The notes: generated by a model not told the origin, from the sequence alone. A stretch of DNA of 64,000 nucleotides from JASJAR01 sp039198225 (GCA_039198225.1 JBCCTQ010000020.1:1-64000); one strand, 5' to 3'; positions 26,239-35,276 are shown, counted from the stretch's first letter. Numbers and translations are program-made.

Positions 26239-28542
26239 TTGGCCGACATCGTAGGAGGAAGCTCCCCGTTTGAGCGGACCATGCGGCGCCTTGCGCCGCG
26301 CTTTGACGTGGTCGCCCTGATCGGAGCCGTCTGCTTCATGACAGCCGTTCTGATGCAGGGGACAACCTTGGGTCTTGCCTTCTTGTTTGCGGGCGCAGGG
26401 GTTGGGCTTCTTGCGGTGTTTCTCGGCCTTGCGGGCTGGACCCGTCGGCGCACCCTCGACCGGCTGAGGACATTGCTGGCCGAGATCGTCGAACAGGACG
26501 GGGCCCCGACGCTCACGGCCGATGCGAACGGTCGGATTGTCCATGCCAACCGCGCCGCCCTTGACCGGTTTGGCGTCCGCGACGGCACGCTCCTGATCGG
26601 CGCCCTGTCGGACCTCATTGCCTCCCCAACGACCCTTATCCGCAAGCTCCAATGGGCTGCCGCCGAAACTGGATTGGCCTCCGAAACGGTTGTCCTCCGC
26701 CGGGGTCAGCTCAAGATCTCTGCCCACCGGATTGCGGCCGATTGCTTTCTCTGGCGCCTTGAAGACGTGGCCGACCGGGCGGTGGACGGCTATTCGACCG
26801 ATGCCATCGCGATCCCCATGTTCGTCTATTCGAAGAACGGAGCGGTGACGTATATGAACGATGCCCTCCTCCGGATCATAGGTGAGCCCGTCGAGACCCT
26901 CGACCGGCTGGTGCTGGACGGGCCGATCCGGCCGGGGGCTATCCACGACATCGTAACCGCCGAAGGCCCGACCCGCGCCTTTCTCCATGAATTGGTGAGC
27001 GCGGCGGGGCGCCGGGAAGTCTACATTTATACCAACCCCGACGCGTTGATCCAATCGAGCGATTGGCAGTTTTTCGATGCTTTGCCGGTGGCGATGCTCA
27101 AAATCGCGCGCACGGGTGACGTGCATATGGCTAACCGGCTCGCCCGCGATCTTCTGGCCCATCGCGCGCCCCTCGGGACCCATTTGTCCGATCTGGTCGA
27201 AGGGCTCGGCCGGTCTGTTTCCGATTGGCTGAATGACGCCACCCGTGGCCACGGGCTCAACCGGACCGAATTTGTCCGCGCGATCCATCCGACCAAAGAC
27301 GTTTATCTTCAGATCACCCTGGGGCGGATCGAGGACGAAGGCGAGACCGCACTCGTGGCGGTCTTGAACGATGCAACCGAGCTCAAAACCCTCGAAGCGC
27401 AATTTGTCCAAAGCCAAAAAATGCAGGCGATCGGCCAGCTTGCTGGCGGTGTGGCCCACGACTTTAACAACCTTTTGACTGCGATTTCAGGCCATTGCGA
27501 CCTGATGCTGATCCGCCACGATGAGGGCGATCCGAATTACGGCGACCTTATTCAGATCCACCAAAACGCCAACCGGGCGGCCAGCCTCGTGGGCCAATTG
27601 CTGGCGTTTTCGAGAAAGCAAAACCTCCAGCTCGAATTGATCGACCTCCGCGAAACCATGTCGGACCTCACCCACCTTCTGAACCGGCTCGTGGGCGAGA
27701 AAGTGCGGCTCGAGCTTGAGCATGACGCGGAAGTCAAATTGGTGCGCGCCGACAAGCGCCAACTCGAACAGGTCATGATGAACCTCGTGGTCAATTCGCG
27801 GGATGCCATGCCCGAAGGCGGTGTCATCAAAATCGAGACCCGCCAGAATGACCTTGCTACCGGCCTGACGAGGGACCGGGTGGAAGTGCCTGCGGGCGAA
27901 TACGTGACCGTCCGGGTCAGCGACGAAGGCACCGGCATTGCCGCCGAAAACCTGAGCAAGATTTTTGAACCATTCTGGTCGACCAAAAAGACCGAAGGCA
28001 CTGGGCTCGGCCTCTCGACGGCCTATGGGATAGTCAAACAAACCGGCGGCTTTATCTTCGCCGATTCCGTTGAAGGCGAAGGCACGGTCTTTACGATCTA
28101 TCTCAAAGCCCATGAGCACCCGGATCCGGCGGCCAAAGAGAAAACACGCCCGAAATCGATGCCGCGGGACGCCCACGGCGAAGGCGTGGTTCTGTTGGTG
28201 GAAGACGAAGCCCCGGTTCGGGCATTCGCCTCGAGGGCGCTTCGGATGCGGGGCTATACGGTCTTAGAGGCCGACAGCGCCGAAGAGGCGCTGAAGACCC
28301 TCGAAGACCGCGCCCTTTCGGTGGATGTGTTTGTGACGGATGTCATCATGCCCGGGATGGACGGACCAAGCTGGGTCCGCGAGGCGCTGAAGTCACGGCC
28401 CGACACGAAAGTCGTTTTCGTTTCTGGTTATGCAGAGGAATCGATCTCCGAAAACCAGGCGCGGATCCCGAATTCAGTCTTTCTCCCAAAACCATTCTCT
28501 TTGAATGAGTTAACGGCCACTGTCCAATCTCAGATGCAGTGA
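26239..28542 (+). CDS. cckA: Hybrid sensor histidine kinase CckA
   Basis: CckA passes phosphate through ChpT to CtrA, the cell-cycle and gene-transfer-agent regulator of alphaproteobacteria. The 767-residue protein has two N-terminal transmembrane helices (VALIGAVCFMTAVLM and LGLAFLFAGAGVGLLAVFLG), PAS-like sensing segments, the HisKA box GGVAHDFNNLLTAISGHCDL with His at residue 407, and an HATPase with EGTGLGLSTAYGIVKQTGG. A C-terminal receiver domain has Asp 701 in VFVTDVIMPGMDG and Lys in LPKPF. The TTG start has GAAGG upstream. A CtrA site lies before it and recA follows. Confidence 0.93.
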   Translation: MADIVGGSSPFERTMRRLAPRFDVVALIGAVCFMTAVLMQGTTLGLAFLFAGAGVGLLAVFLGLAGWTRRRTLDRLRTLLAEIVEQDGAPTLTADANGRIVHANRAALDRFGVRDGTLLIGALSDLIASPTTLIRKLQWAAAETGLASETVVLRRGQLKISAHRIAADCFLWRLEDVADRAVDGYSTDAIAIPMFVYSKNGAVTYMNDALLRIIGEPVETLDRLVLDGPIRPGAIHDIVTAEGPTRAFLHELVSAAGRREVYIYTNPDALIQSSDWQFFDALPVAMLKIARTGDVHMANRLARDLLAHRAPLGTHLSDLVEGLGRSVSDWLNDATRGHGLNRTEFVRAIHPTKDVYLQITLGRIEDEGETALVAVLNDATELKTLEAQFVQSQKMQAIGQLAGGVAHDFNNLLTAISGHCDLMLIRHDEGDPNYGDLIQIHQNANRAASLVGQLLAFSRKQNLQLELIDLRETMSDLTHLLNRLVGEKVRLELEHDAEVKLVRADKRQLEQVMMNLVVNSRDAMPEGGVIKIETRQNDLATGLTRDRVEVPAGEYVTVRVSDEGTGIAAENLSKIFEPFWSTKKTEGTGLGLSTAYGIVKQTGGFIFADSVEGEGTVFTIYLKAHEHPDPAAKEKTRPKSMPRDAHGEGVVLLVEDEAPVRAFASRALRMRGYTVLEADSAEEALKTLEDRALSVDVFVTDVIMPGMDGPSWVREALKSRPDTKVVFVSGYAEESISENQARIPNSVFLPKPFSLNELTATVQSQMQ

Positions 28543-28546
28543 AATG

Positions 28547-28565
28547 GGCCGGCGCTAACCCGGCC
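28547..28565 (+). terminator. Hairpin after cckA
   Basis: GGCCGG and CCGGCC pair around a seven-base loop (CGCTAAC) directly after the cckA stop. There is no T-run, only TTAACC, so it is either a weak or factor-assisted terminator or a bystander palindrome. Confidence 0.45.
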
Positions 28566-28641
28566 TTAACCGATTCCCAGTCAGAAGAATTTTAGGAAAA
28601 CTATTGCGGTGTTCGCGTTTTGGTCCCATAGGATGGGACGA

Positions 28642-28656
28642 GAACAAGAGGCGAAC
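28642..28656 (+). promoter_or_regulatory. LexA box (SOS operator) upstream of recA
   Basis: GAAC-AAGAGGC-GAAC matches exactly the alphaproteobacterial LexA operator GAAC-N7-GAAC. It ends 50 bp before the recA ATG. A second, degenerate copy (GTTC-N7-GGTC) lies near 28612. recA is a standard SOS gene in this class. Confidence 0.8.
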
Positions 28657-28706
28657 ATGGGCAGTCATTGCCGCCAAAGAGCGGCTATGGAATAAGGAGA
28701 AAACGC

Positions 28707-29783
28707 ATGGCCACGGCAGACATTCTCGACATGACGGACAAGCGCAACGGCGACCGGCAAAAGGCGCTCGATTCGGCCCTGGCCCAGATCGAGCGGCAAT
28801 TCGGCAAAGGCTCGATCATGAAGCTCGGCGCCGACAATCCGGTGGCCGAGATCGAAGCGACATCGACAGGCTCCTTGGGTCTAGACATCGCGTTGGGCAT
28901 TGGTGGGCTTCCAAAAGGCCGGATCGTGGAGATCTACGGGCCGGAAAGCTCAGGCAAGACCACCCTCACCCTCCATTGCGTGGCCGAGGAACAGAAGAAA
29001 GGCGGCGTTTGCGCCTTCGTGGATGCCGAACACGCGCTCGACCCCCAATATGCGAGAAAACTCGGCGTCGATCTCGACGAGCTCTTGATCTCGCAGCCCG
29101 ATACCGGCGAGCAGGCCCTTGAGATCACCGACACGCTGGTCCGTTCGGGTGCCGTCTCCATGGTGGTGGTCGATTCCGTGGCAGCGCTCACGCCGAAATC
29201 CGAACTTGAAGGCGATATGGGCGACGCGACCGTCGGCGCACAGGCACGTTAGATGAGCCAGGCCATGCGAAAGCTCACCGGCTCGATCGCGCGGTCGAAT
29301 TGCATGGTGATCTTCATCAACCAGATCCGGATGAAAATCGGCGTCATGTTCGGCTCGCCGGAAACCACAACCGGGGGCAATGCCCTTAAGTTCTACTCGT
29401 CCGTTCGCCTCGACATTCGCCGGATCGGCGCGATCAAGGACCGTGACGAAGTGGTCGGCAACGCAACCCGGGTGAAGGTCGTCAAAAACAAAGTCGCCCC
29501 GCCGTTCAAACAGGTCGAGTTCGACATCATGTACGGCGAAGGGATCTCGAAAATGGGCGAGTTGATCGATCTCGGCGTCAAAGCCGGGGTGGTCGAGAAA
29601 TCGGGCGCCTGGTTTTCTTACGGCGATGAACGGATCGGACAGGGCCGCGAAAACGCAAAGAATTTCCTTCGGGAAAACAGCGATATCGCCTTTGAGATCG
29701 AAGACAAAATCCGCGCGGCCCACGGGCTCGATTTCGAGATGCCGGACGGAGCCAAAGACGACGACGCCATCGTCGAAAGCTAA
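28707..29783 (+). pseudogene. recA: RecA recombinase interrupted by in-frame TAG at codon 182
   Basis: RecA forms filaments on single-stranded DNA for recombination and induces LexA self-cleavage. Translation from the ATG at 28707 (AAGGAGA upstream) gives a good RecA with Walker A GPESSGKTT (from residue 78), the catalytic Glu segment DAEHALDP and Walker B VVVDSVAAL. At 29250-29252 the frame meets TAG after GAQAR. The same frame continues from an ATG immediately after (29253) with MSQAMRKLTGSI, the L2 loop SPETTTGGNALKFYSS, and a normal end, for 358 codons in all. Relatives have Leu where the TAG stands (ARLMSQ). One base change (TTG to TAG) explains it. The 181-residue product lacks L2 and should be inactive. 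A sequencing error is possible. Confidence 0.9.
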
Positions 29784-29788
29784 CCAGG

Positions 29789-29806
29789 GCGAGGTGCTAA
29801 CCTCGC
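29789..29806 (+). terminator. Hairpin between recA and alaS
   Basis: GCGAGGT and ACCTCGC form a perfect 7-bp stem with a GCTA loop, starting six bases after the recA stop. A second, bulged stem (GGAAACC with GGTTCC, 29810-29830) follows. No T-run is present. It may end recA transcription or form part of the alaS leader. Confidence 0.5.
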
Positions 29807-29887
29807 ATCGGAAACCGCCGGGGTGGTTCCTTGTGGACACGCCCCGGCGCGGCGGCTATTTCCGACATTCGTGTCCGGGAAGAAGCC

Positions 29888-32557
29888 ATGGCCAGCCTTA
29901 ACGATATCCGCGCCACCTTTCTGAGTTACTTCGAGAAAAACGGCCACCGGGTCGTGGAGAGCTCTCCGCTCGTGCCGCGAAACGACCCGACGCTTATGTT
30001 CACCGCCGCCGGGATGGTGCAATTCAAGAACCTCTTCACCGGGCTCGAAAAGCGCGATTACACCCGGGCCACGACAAGCCAGAAATGCGTCCGCGCGGGC
30101 GGCAAGCACAACGACCTCGACAATGTGGGTTACACCGCGCGCCACCACACATTCTTCGAAATGCTGGGAAATTTCTCCTTCGGCGATTACTTCAAATCGG
30201 ACGCGATACCCTATGCCTGGGGCCTTCTGACCAAGGACTTCGGCATCGATCCCGACCGGATGCTGGTCACGATTTATCATACCGACGACGAAGCCGCCGA
30301 GATCTGGAAAAAGATCGGCGTGCCCGACAGCCGGATTATCCGGATCGCGACGGATGACAATTTCTGGTCGGCCGGGGCCACCGGCCCTTGTGGACCCTGC
30401 ACCGAGATCTTCTACGACCACGGCGACCATATACCGGGCGGTCCGCCGGGCTCTCCCGATGAGGATGGTGACCGCTTCATCGAGATCTGGAACCTCGTAT
30501 TCATGCAAAACGAAAAATTTGAGGACGGCACGATGGTCGACCTCGAGATGCAGTCGATCGACACCGGCATGGGGCTTGAACGGATTGGCGCGCTCCTTCA
30601 GGGCAAGCACGACAATTACGACACTGACGTGATGCGGGCGCTCATCGAAGCTTCGGCCGATGCCACCGACGGGGCCCCCGACGGGCCTGGCAATGTCCAT
30701 CACCGGGTGATCGCCGACCATCTGCGCTCAAGCTCGTTTTTGATGGCCGACGGGGTGATGCCCTCCAATGAAGGGCGGGGCTATGTGCTTCGCCGGATCA
30801 TGCGGCGAGCCATGCGCCACGCCCACCTTTTGGGTGCGAAGGACCCGGTAATGCACCGGCTCGTGCCTGCGCTGGTGCGTGAAATGGGCCAAGCCTATCC
30901 CGAGCTCGGCCAAGGCCAATCGCTCATTGAAGCCACGCTTGAGACCGAAGAGACCCGCTTCCGCGAGACGCTCGACCGGGGGCTTAGGCTTTTGGATGAC
31001 GAACTCGCCAGACTTCCCGATACCGGCGATCTTCCCGGCGAGACGGCGTTCAAACTCTATGACACGTTCGGGTTTCCGCTGGACCTCACCCAAGACGCGC
31101 TCCGCGAAAAGGGCCGGGGCGTCGACGTGGCCGGGTTCGACGCGGCGATGGCGGCCCAAAAGGCCAAGGCCCGAGCAGCGTGGGCCGGCTCGGGCGAAGC
31201 CGCCGATGCGAGCGTTTGGTTTGACATCGCCGAAGCTCACGGTTCGACAGAGTTTTTAGGCTACGAAACCGAGGCAGCCGAAGGTCAGATATTGGCCCTC
31301 GTCAAGGACGGCGCAGCGATCGACAAATTGTCGGACGGCGAAGAAGGCTGGGCGGTGGTCAACCAGACGCCATTTTACGGTGAGGCCGGTGGCCAAGTTG
31401 GCGACATTGGTCAGATGATCAACCTCGGCGACCGGGACGTAACCGGCAGGGTGAACGACACCAAACGTTTCGCGGGCGGTGCTGTTTTCGGCCACCGTGT
31501 TATGCCCGAGGGCGGTGCGCTTAGCACGGGCGACGCGGTGCGCCTCGTCGTCGACCATGACCGCCGGTCGCGAATCCGGGCCAACCATTCAGCGACCCAT
31601 CTCCTCCATGAAGCGCTGCGCAACGCGCTCGGCGAGCATGTGGCCCAGCGGGGGTCACTTAACGCCCCCGACCGGCTTCGGTTCGATTTTTCCCATGGCC
31701 AGGGACTGACGATGGACGAGCTTGCGGGCGTCGAAGCGGAGGTGAACGCCTATATCCGACAAAACGCGGCGGTGGAAACGCGGATCATGGCGCCGGACGA
31801 TGCCCGCGCCCTCGGCGCCCAGGCGCTTTTCGGCGAAAAATACGGCGACGAGGTCCGGGTTGTCTCGATGGGCCTCGCGCCCACCGGCAAAGGACCCGAC
31901 GGCGAGACCTATTCCATAGAGCTTTGCGGCGGCACCCATGTGGCGCGCACCGGCGATATTGGGCTTTTCGTAACCCTCGGCGACAGCGCGTCTTCGGCGG
32001 GGGTGCGGAGGATCGAAGCGCTGACCGGCCAGGCGGCTTATGAATATCTTGCGGGCCAAGACCGGCGCCTCGCCGAGACCGCATTGGCGCTGAAGTCAGG
32101 CGCCGCTGACGTTCCAGCCCGGGTCGCGGCCCTTCTTGACGAACGCAAAGCACTCCAAACGGAGATCGCGGAGCTTCGGAAAAAAGTGGCCTTAGGCGGC
32201 TCCGGCGGCAGCGCGCCGGATGAAGAGATCGGCGGGGTCAAAACCGTCCTTCAGAAAGTGTCGGGCGTTTCGGGAAAAGACCTCCCCTCGCTCATCGACA
32301 GCCACAAGGGCCGGATCGGATCGGGCGTCGTCCTTTTGATCGCCGACGCCGATGGCAAAGCGGCCGTGGCGGCGGGGGTGACAGCGGATCTCACCGAAAA
32401 GCTCTCGGCGGTCGATCTTGTCAAAACAGCCGTCTTCGCTCTTGGCGGCAAAGGCGGCGGCGGCCGCCCGGACCTCGCCCAAGGCGGTGCCAAAACGGCA
32501 GCAGAAGCCGACGCCGCCCTCTCGGATGTCAAAAACCTGATCGGAGAACGCCTATGA
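29888..32557 (+). CDS. alaS: Alanyl-tRNA synthetase
   Basis: AlaRS charges tRNA-Ala and edits mischarged Ser or Gly. The 889 residues show the class II core (NDPTLMFTAAGMVQFKNLF and ARHHTFFEMLGNFSFGDYF), the tRNA-recognition region, the editing-domain zinc motif SATHLLHEAL (HxxxH) with CGGTH downstream, and a C-terminal DHHA1 region (IGSGVVLLIADADGKAAV). The ATG at 29888 has GGAAG upstream and gives the usual N-terminus MASLNDIRATFLSYF; the longer frame is not used. The recA-alaS order is common in alphaproteobacteria. The next gene starts inside its stop (four-base overlap). Confidence 0.97.
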   Translation: MASLNDIRATFLSYFEKNGHRVVESSPLVPRNDPTLMFTAAGMVQFKNLFTGLEKRDYTRATTSQKCVRAGGKHNDLDNVGYTARHHTFFEMLGNFSFGDYFKSDAIPYAWGLLTKDFGIDPDRMLVTIYHTDDEAAEIWKKIGVPDSRIIRIATDDNFWSAGATGPCGPCTEIFYDHGDHIPGGPPGSPDEDGDRFIEIWNLVFMQNEKFEDGTMVDLEMQSIDTGMGLERIGALLQGKHDNYDTDVMRALIEASADATDGAPDGPGNVHHRVIADHLRSSSFLMADGVMPSNEGRGYVLRRIMRRAMRHAHLLGAKDPVMHRLVPALVREMGQAYPELGQGQSLIEATLETEETRFRETLDRGLRLLDDELARLPDTGDLPGETAFKLYDTFGFPLDLTQDALREKGRGVDVAGFDAAMAAQKAKARAAWAGSGEAADASVWFDIAEAHGSTEFLGYETEAAEGQILALVKDGAAIDKLSDGEEGWAVVNQTPFYGEAGGQVGDIGQMINLGDRDVTGRVNDTKRFAGGAVFGHRVMPEGGALSTGDAVRLVVDHDRRSRIRANHSATHLLHEALRNALGEHVAQRGSLNAPDRLRFDFSHGQGLTMDELAGVEAEVNAYIRQNAAVETRIMAPDDARALGAQALFGEKYGDEVRVVSMGLAPTGKGPDGETYSIELCGGTHVARTGDIGLFVTLGDSASSAGVRRIEALTGQAAYEYLAGQDRRLAETALALKSGAADVPARVAALLDERKALQTEIAELRKKVALGGSGGSAPDEEIGGVKTVLQKVSGVSGKDLPSLIDSHKGRIGSGVVLLIADADGKAAVAAGVTADLTEKLSAVDLVKTAVFALGGKGGGGRPDLAQGGAKTAAEADAALSDVKNLIGERL

Positions 32558-32844
32558 CCGCGCTTTGGATCGCCCATGTCGAGGTAACCGACGACGAGGC
32601 CTACGCCAAATACACTCCGGTCGCGACCCAAGCGATCGCCGAACATGGTGGCGTGTTCCTGGCTCGGGGTGGAAAATACGTCCAGCTTGAAGGCAATGAC
32701 CGAGCGCGGAACGTCGTCGCGCGGTTCCCATCCCTTGCGGCGGCCGTCGAATGCTACAATTCAGCGACTTACCAGGCGGGACTGGTTCACGCCAAAGCTG
32801 GCGCGGTCCGCGATCTGGTGGTGGTCGAAGAAATCGACGCCTAG
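32554..32844 (+). CDS. DUF1330 family protein
   Basis: A 96-residue ferredoxin-like dimeric alpha/beta barrel protein of the DUF1330 family. It starts ALWIAHVEVTDDEAYAKYTP and contains HGGVFLARGGKYVQLEG and PSLAAAVECYNSATYQ, the family's typical segment. Its biochemical role is unknown. The ATG overlaps the alaS stop (ATGA), so it is translated with alaS, as often seen in Rhodobacterales. It ends convergent with, and overlapping by four bases, the ABC ATPase gene. Confidence 0.9.
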   Translation: MTALWIAHVEVTDDEAYAKYTPVATQAIAEHGGVFLARGGKYVQLEGNDRARNVVARFPSLAAAVECYNSATYQAGLVHAKAGAVRDLVVVEEIDA

Positions 32845-33953
32845 GGACCGCTTTCGGCGGCAAAGACAAAGCAGCGATCGCGGGGAAGCGTCAGCCAGAA
32901 CCGCGTGCCGGGAGCGGGTAAAAACGCACCCGGCACCGTTGCGCGGATCATGCCGCAGTCTTCGGTCATCAATTCAATGAGGGAATCCCGCCCGAGATAA
33001 CGCGCCCGAAGGACATGTGCTTTGACCGGAAGGCCGTGGGCGTCCGTTTGCCGGAGCCCTTGGCGCGGACGCTCAAAATCAAGATGAACATGCTGGGGTC
33101 GGACCACCACATCGACTTTGCTGGCCTCGGCAAACCCCGGTGCTGCAATGGGCCCGAACGGCGTCTCCGCTAGTTCGTTTTTCACCCGGCCCTCGATCAC
33201 GTTGAGATCGGAAAAAAACACCGCCGCGGCCCGGTCGACCGGGCGGCTATAGACCTCATAGGGTTTCCCGGTCTGGACGACCTGCCCGTCCCGCATCAAC
33301 GCGATCTCATCGGCCATCCGCATGGCCTCGTCGGGCTCATGGGTCACCAGTACGACTGCCGCGCCCTCTTCTTTGAGGATCGCGAGGGTCTCGTCCCGGA
33401 TACCGTCCCGGAGCCGGTTGTCGAGCCCGGAAAACGGCTCGTCCATCAGCATGACTGGCGGTTTCGGCGCCAGCGCCCGGGCCAGGGCGACACGCTGCTG
33501 TTCGCCACCCGAGAGCGTATGGGGAAAGGCGGACGCAAAGCGGCCGAGTTCCATGCGATCGAGCATGGCCTCCGCCCGGGCCCGGCGGCTGGGCCGCGGG
33601 CCGTCGAGGCCGAAGGCGACGTTGTCGAGGACGCTCAGGTGAGGAAAGAGCGCGAAGTCCTGAAACATAAGGCCGACGCCGCGATGTTCGGGCGCCACGT
33701 TGAGCCCGTCCCCCGCCACCGGCACCCCATCGATGGCAATCCGGCCGCTGTCGGGTTCCTCGATCCCGGCAATCATCCGAAGCGTGGTAGATTTCCCGCA
33801 GCCCGACGGGCCAAGAAGGCAGGTCACCTGGCCACCCTGGACCTTGAGGGTCACCCCGTCGACGACGGCGCGGCCGCCGAACCGGCGCACCAGCCCCGCC
33901 ACGTCGAGGCGCGTCGTTAGAGTTTCGTCCTTGTCGCTGACCCCATCCGGCAA
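32841..33953 (-). CDS. Orphan ABC transporter ATPase, FbpC/PotA type
   Basis: A 370-residue importer ATPase. It has Walker A GPSGCGKST, Q-loop MFQDFALFPHLS, signature LSGGEQQRVALARAL, Walker B VMLMDEPFSGLD and H-loop VTHEPDEAM. The C-terminal extension includes DVVVRPQHVHLDF and a TOBE-like end, as in ATPases for ferric iron, polyamines or spermidine. No permease or binding protein lies nearby, so the substrate is open. I chose the TTG at 33953 (GGGAG seven bases upstream) over the far upstream TTG. The final residues overlap the DUF1330 gene on the other strand. Confidence 0.85.
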   Translation of the reverse strand: MPDGVSDKDETLTTRLDVAGLVRRFGGRAVVDGVTLKVQGGQVTCLLGPSGCGKSTTLRMIAGIEEPDSGRIAIDGVPVAGDGLNVAPEHRGVGLMFQDFALFPHLSVLDNVAFGLDGPRPSRRARAEAMLDRMELGRFASAFPHTLSGGEQQRVALARALAPKPPVMLMDEPFSGLDNRLRDGIRDETLAILKEEGAAVVLVTHEPDEAMRMADEIALMRDGQVVQTGKPYEVYSRPVDRAAAVFFSDLNVIEGRVKNELAETPFGPIAAPGFAEASKVDVVVRPQHVHLDFERPRQGLRQTDAHGLPVKAHVLRARYLGRDSLIELMTEDCGMIRATVPGAFLPAPGTRFWLTLPRDRCFVFAAESGP

Positions 33954-34071
33954 ATGAGGGCTCCCTTTAAAGGCTCGGATCTCGCGCGCGCCTAGCAACG
34001 CCGCCCGCGCACCGCAAGTATTAGACAGGGGTCGATTGCAGAGGTCACGGCGCTCGGATTGGCGCCGGATC

Positions 34072-34105
34072 GCCTCCGGCGAAGATATTGAAGTAGTGGC
34101 GAAGG
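34072..34105 (+). repeat. Dispersed intergenic repeat, copy 3 (divergent)
   Basis: GCCTCCGGCGAAGATATTGA followed by AGTAGTGGCGAAGG. It is recognisably related to copies 1, 2 and 4-6 but with more changes. It lies in the 320-bp gap between the ABC ATPase gene and UPF0262, where no gene is seen. Confidence 0.5.
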
Positions 34106-34273
34106 TCTTTCAAACCCTTCTGGCCCTCCCTCGCCCCCTTCACATCCGGAGGTCGAAACACTAGAGCGTGGTCCGGCGGCCGGCCGCCCTGCCCGGTCAC
34201 TCTATTGATGTCGCATGTTTGAGATGCCCAAAATCGTTTGCCACGTTTGGGCAAGAGGTCCGAGGTCCGCCCC

Positions 34274-34753
34274 ATGACACGCATTCAGCGCATCGAGATC
34301 GACGATAGCGGCCTCCCGGCCCCCACTCCGGAGATCGAACAGGAGCGCCGGGTCGCGATCTTTGATCTGTTGGAGGAGAACTCTTTTGAGGTCCTACCGC
34401 GCGACGGAGAGGCCGCACCCGAGGGCCCCTTTACGCTGATCCTCGCGATCCGGGAACGTCGGTTGGTTTTTGACGTTAGGCGCGCGGACGAGGCGGCCCT
34501 CATCGAGGTGCAACTGGCGCTCGGACCCTTTCGCCAAGTGGTCAAAGACTATTTCCAGATCTGCGAGAGCTATTTCAATGCCGTCAAACGGCTGCCCCCT
34601 TCCCAAATCGAAGCGATCGATATGGCGCGCCGCGGCATTCACAATGAGGGCGCGCGGGTCCTTCAGGAGCGGCTCGAAGGGAAGATCGAGGTCGACACCG
34701 ACACGGCGCGCCGCCTCTTCACGCTGATCTGCGTTCTCCATTTTGGCGGCTAG
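34274..34753 (+). CDS. UPF0262 family protein
   Basis: A 159-residue protein of the UPF0262 family, found almost only in alphaproteobacteria. Characteristic stretches are RIQRIEIDDSGLPAPTPEIE, ATRRAIFDLLEENSF-like RVAIFDLLEENSFEV, GPFRQVVKDYFQICESYFNA and IDMARRGIHNEGARVL. It has no known function. Its partner, a low-molecular-weight phosphatase gene, begins one base after its stop. In relatives the pair commonly lies next to hisD, which is not in this window. The ATG at 34274 is preceded by AAGAGGTCCGAGG. Confidence 0.92.
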   Translation: MTRIQRIEIDDSGLPAPTPEIEQERRVAIFDLLEENSFEVLPRDGEAAPEGPFTLILAIRERRLVFDVRRADEAALIEVQLALGPFRQVVKDYFQICESYFNAVKRLPPSQIEAIDMARRGIHNEGARVLQERLEGKIEVDTDTARRLFTLICVLHFGG

Positions 34754-34754
34754 G

Positions 34755-35213
34755 ATGACGGGTGCGTTTCCTTCATCAGTTTTATTTTGCTGCGACCACA
34801 ACGCCGTCCGCTCACCCATGGCCGAGGGCTTGATGAAAAAGTTCTACGGCCAACGCGCCTATGTGCAATCGGCGGGCGTGCATAACGACCTCGAGATCGA
34901 CGGGTTTTCCGTGGCGGTCTGTGCCGAATTGGGCATCGAGATATCGCGACACCGGTCGCGGAGTTTCGACGAGATGGAAGATTGGGGGGATGATCTTTCG
35001 GGCTTCGATTTGGTCGTGGCCCTCTCGCCCGCCTCCCAGCGCCGCGCGCTCGACCTGACGCGGCTTTACCATCTCGACGTGGAGTACTGGCCGATCCTTG
35101 ACCCCACGGGCCTCGGCGAAAGCCGAGACGACAAGCTCCGGAGCTACCGGGAGGCGCGTGACCAGATCCAAAAGAGGATGCTCGAACGGTTCGGGCCGCC
35201 GAGCGAAACCTAA
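34755..35213 (+). CDS. Low-molecular-weight protein tyrosine phosphatase-like protein
   Basis: The 152-residue protein has the active-site loop CDHNAVRS near its N-terminus (CX5R with Cys 13 and Arg 19), as in low-molecular-weight phosphatases and thioredoxin-coupled arsenate reductases. The general-acid Asp region is WPILDPTGLGESRDD. QSAGVHNDLEIDGFSV is also typical. The first Cys pair (FCCDHN) and the variant loop place it in the alphaproteobacterial group that accompanies UPF0262, whose substrate is unknown. It forms a two-gene operon with UPF0262. A double-hairpin repeat follows the stop. Confidence 0.85.
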   Translation: MTGAFPSSVLFCCDHNAVRSPMAEGLMKKFYGQRAYVQSAGVHNDLEIDGFSVAVCAELGIEISRHRSRSFDEMEDWGDDLSGFDLVVALSPASQRRALDLTRLYHLDVEYWPILDPTGLGESRDDKLRSYREARDQIQKRMLERFGPPSET

Positions 35214-35218
35214 TCCAG

Positions 35219-35276
35219 GGGCGCCGGAAAACGCGCTCGTTTTCCGGCCCGGTTTCTCAGTGAGAAATCGGCGCCC
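35219..35276. repeat. Double-hairpin repeat, copy A
   Basis: First stem GCCGGAAAACG with CGTTTTCCGGC (35223-35248, loop CGCT, 11 bp). Second stem TTTCTC with GAGAAA (35253-35267). GGGCGCC and GGCGCCC flank the whole. It lies between two convergent genes and could end transcription from both sides. Copies B (40164) and C (44000) share both stems. Confidence 0.8.

Noticed and set aside
26221..27459. Long open frame of 412 codons opposite cckA
   Set aside because: A shadow of the cckA coding frame in GC-rich DNA. It has no recognisable domains, while cckA does. The same reasoning removes the long frames opposite kpsC, glcB and pepN.
28555..28569. Second CtrA site before recA (CTAA-N7-TTAA)
   Set aside because: One base off the consensus, and it coincides with the arms of the cckA hairpin, so the match is probably incidental.
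29250..29252. Genome-wide reassignment of UAG as a sense codon
   Set aside because: TAG ends other intact genes here, for example uvrA and pepN, so UAG is a normal stop in this genome.
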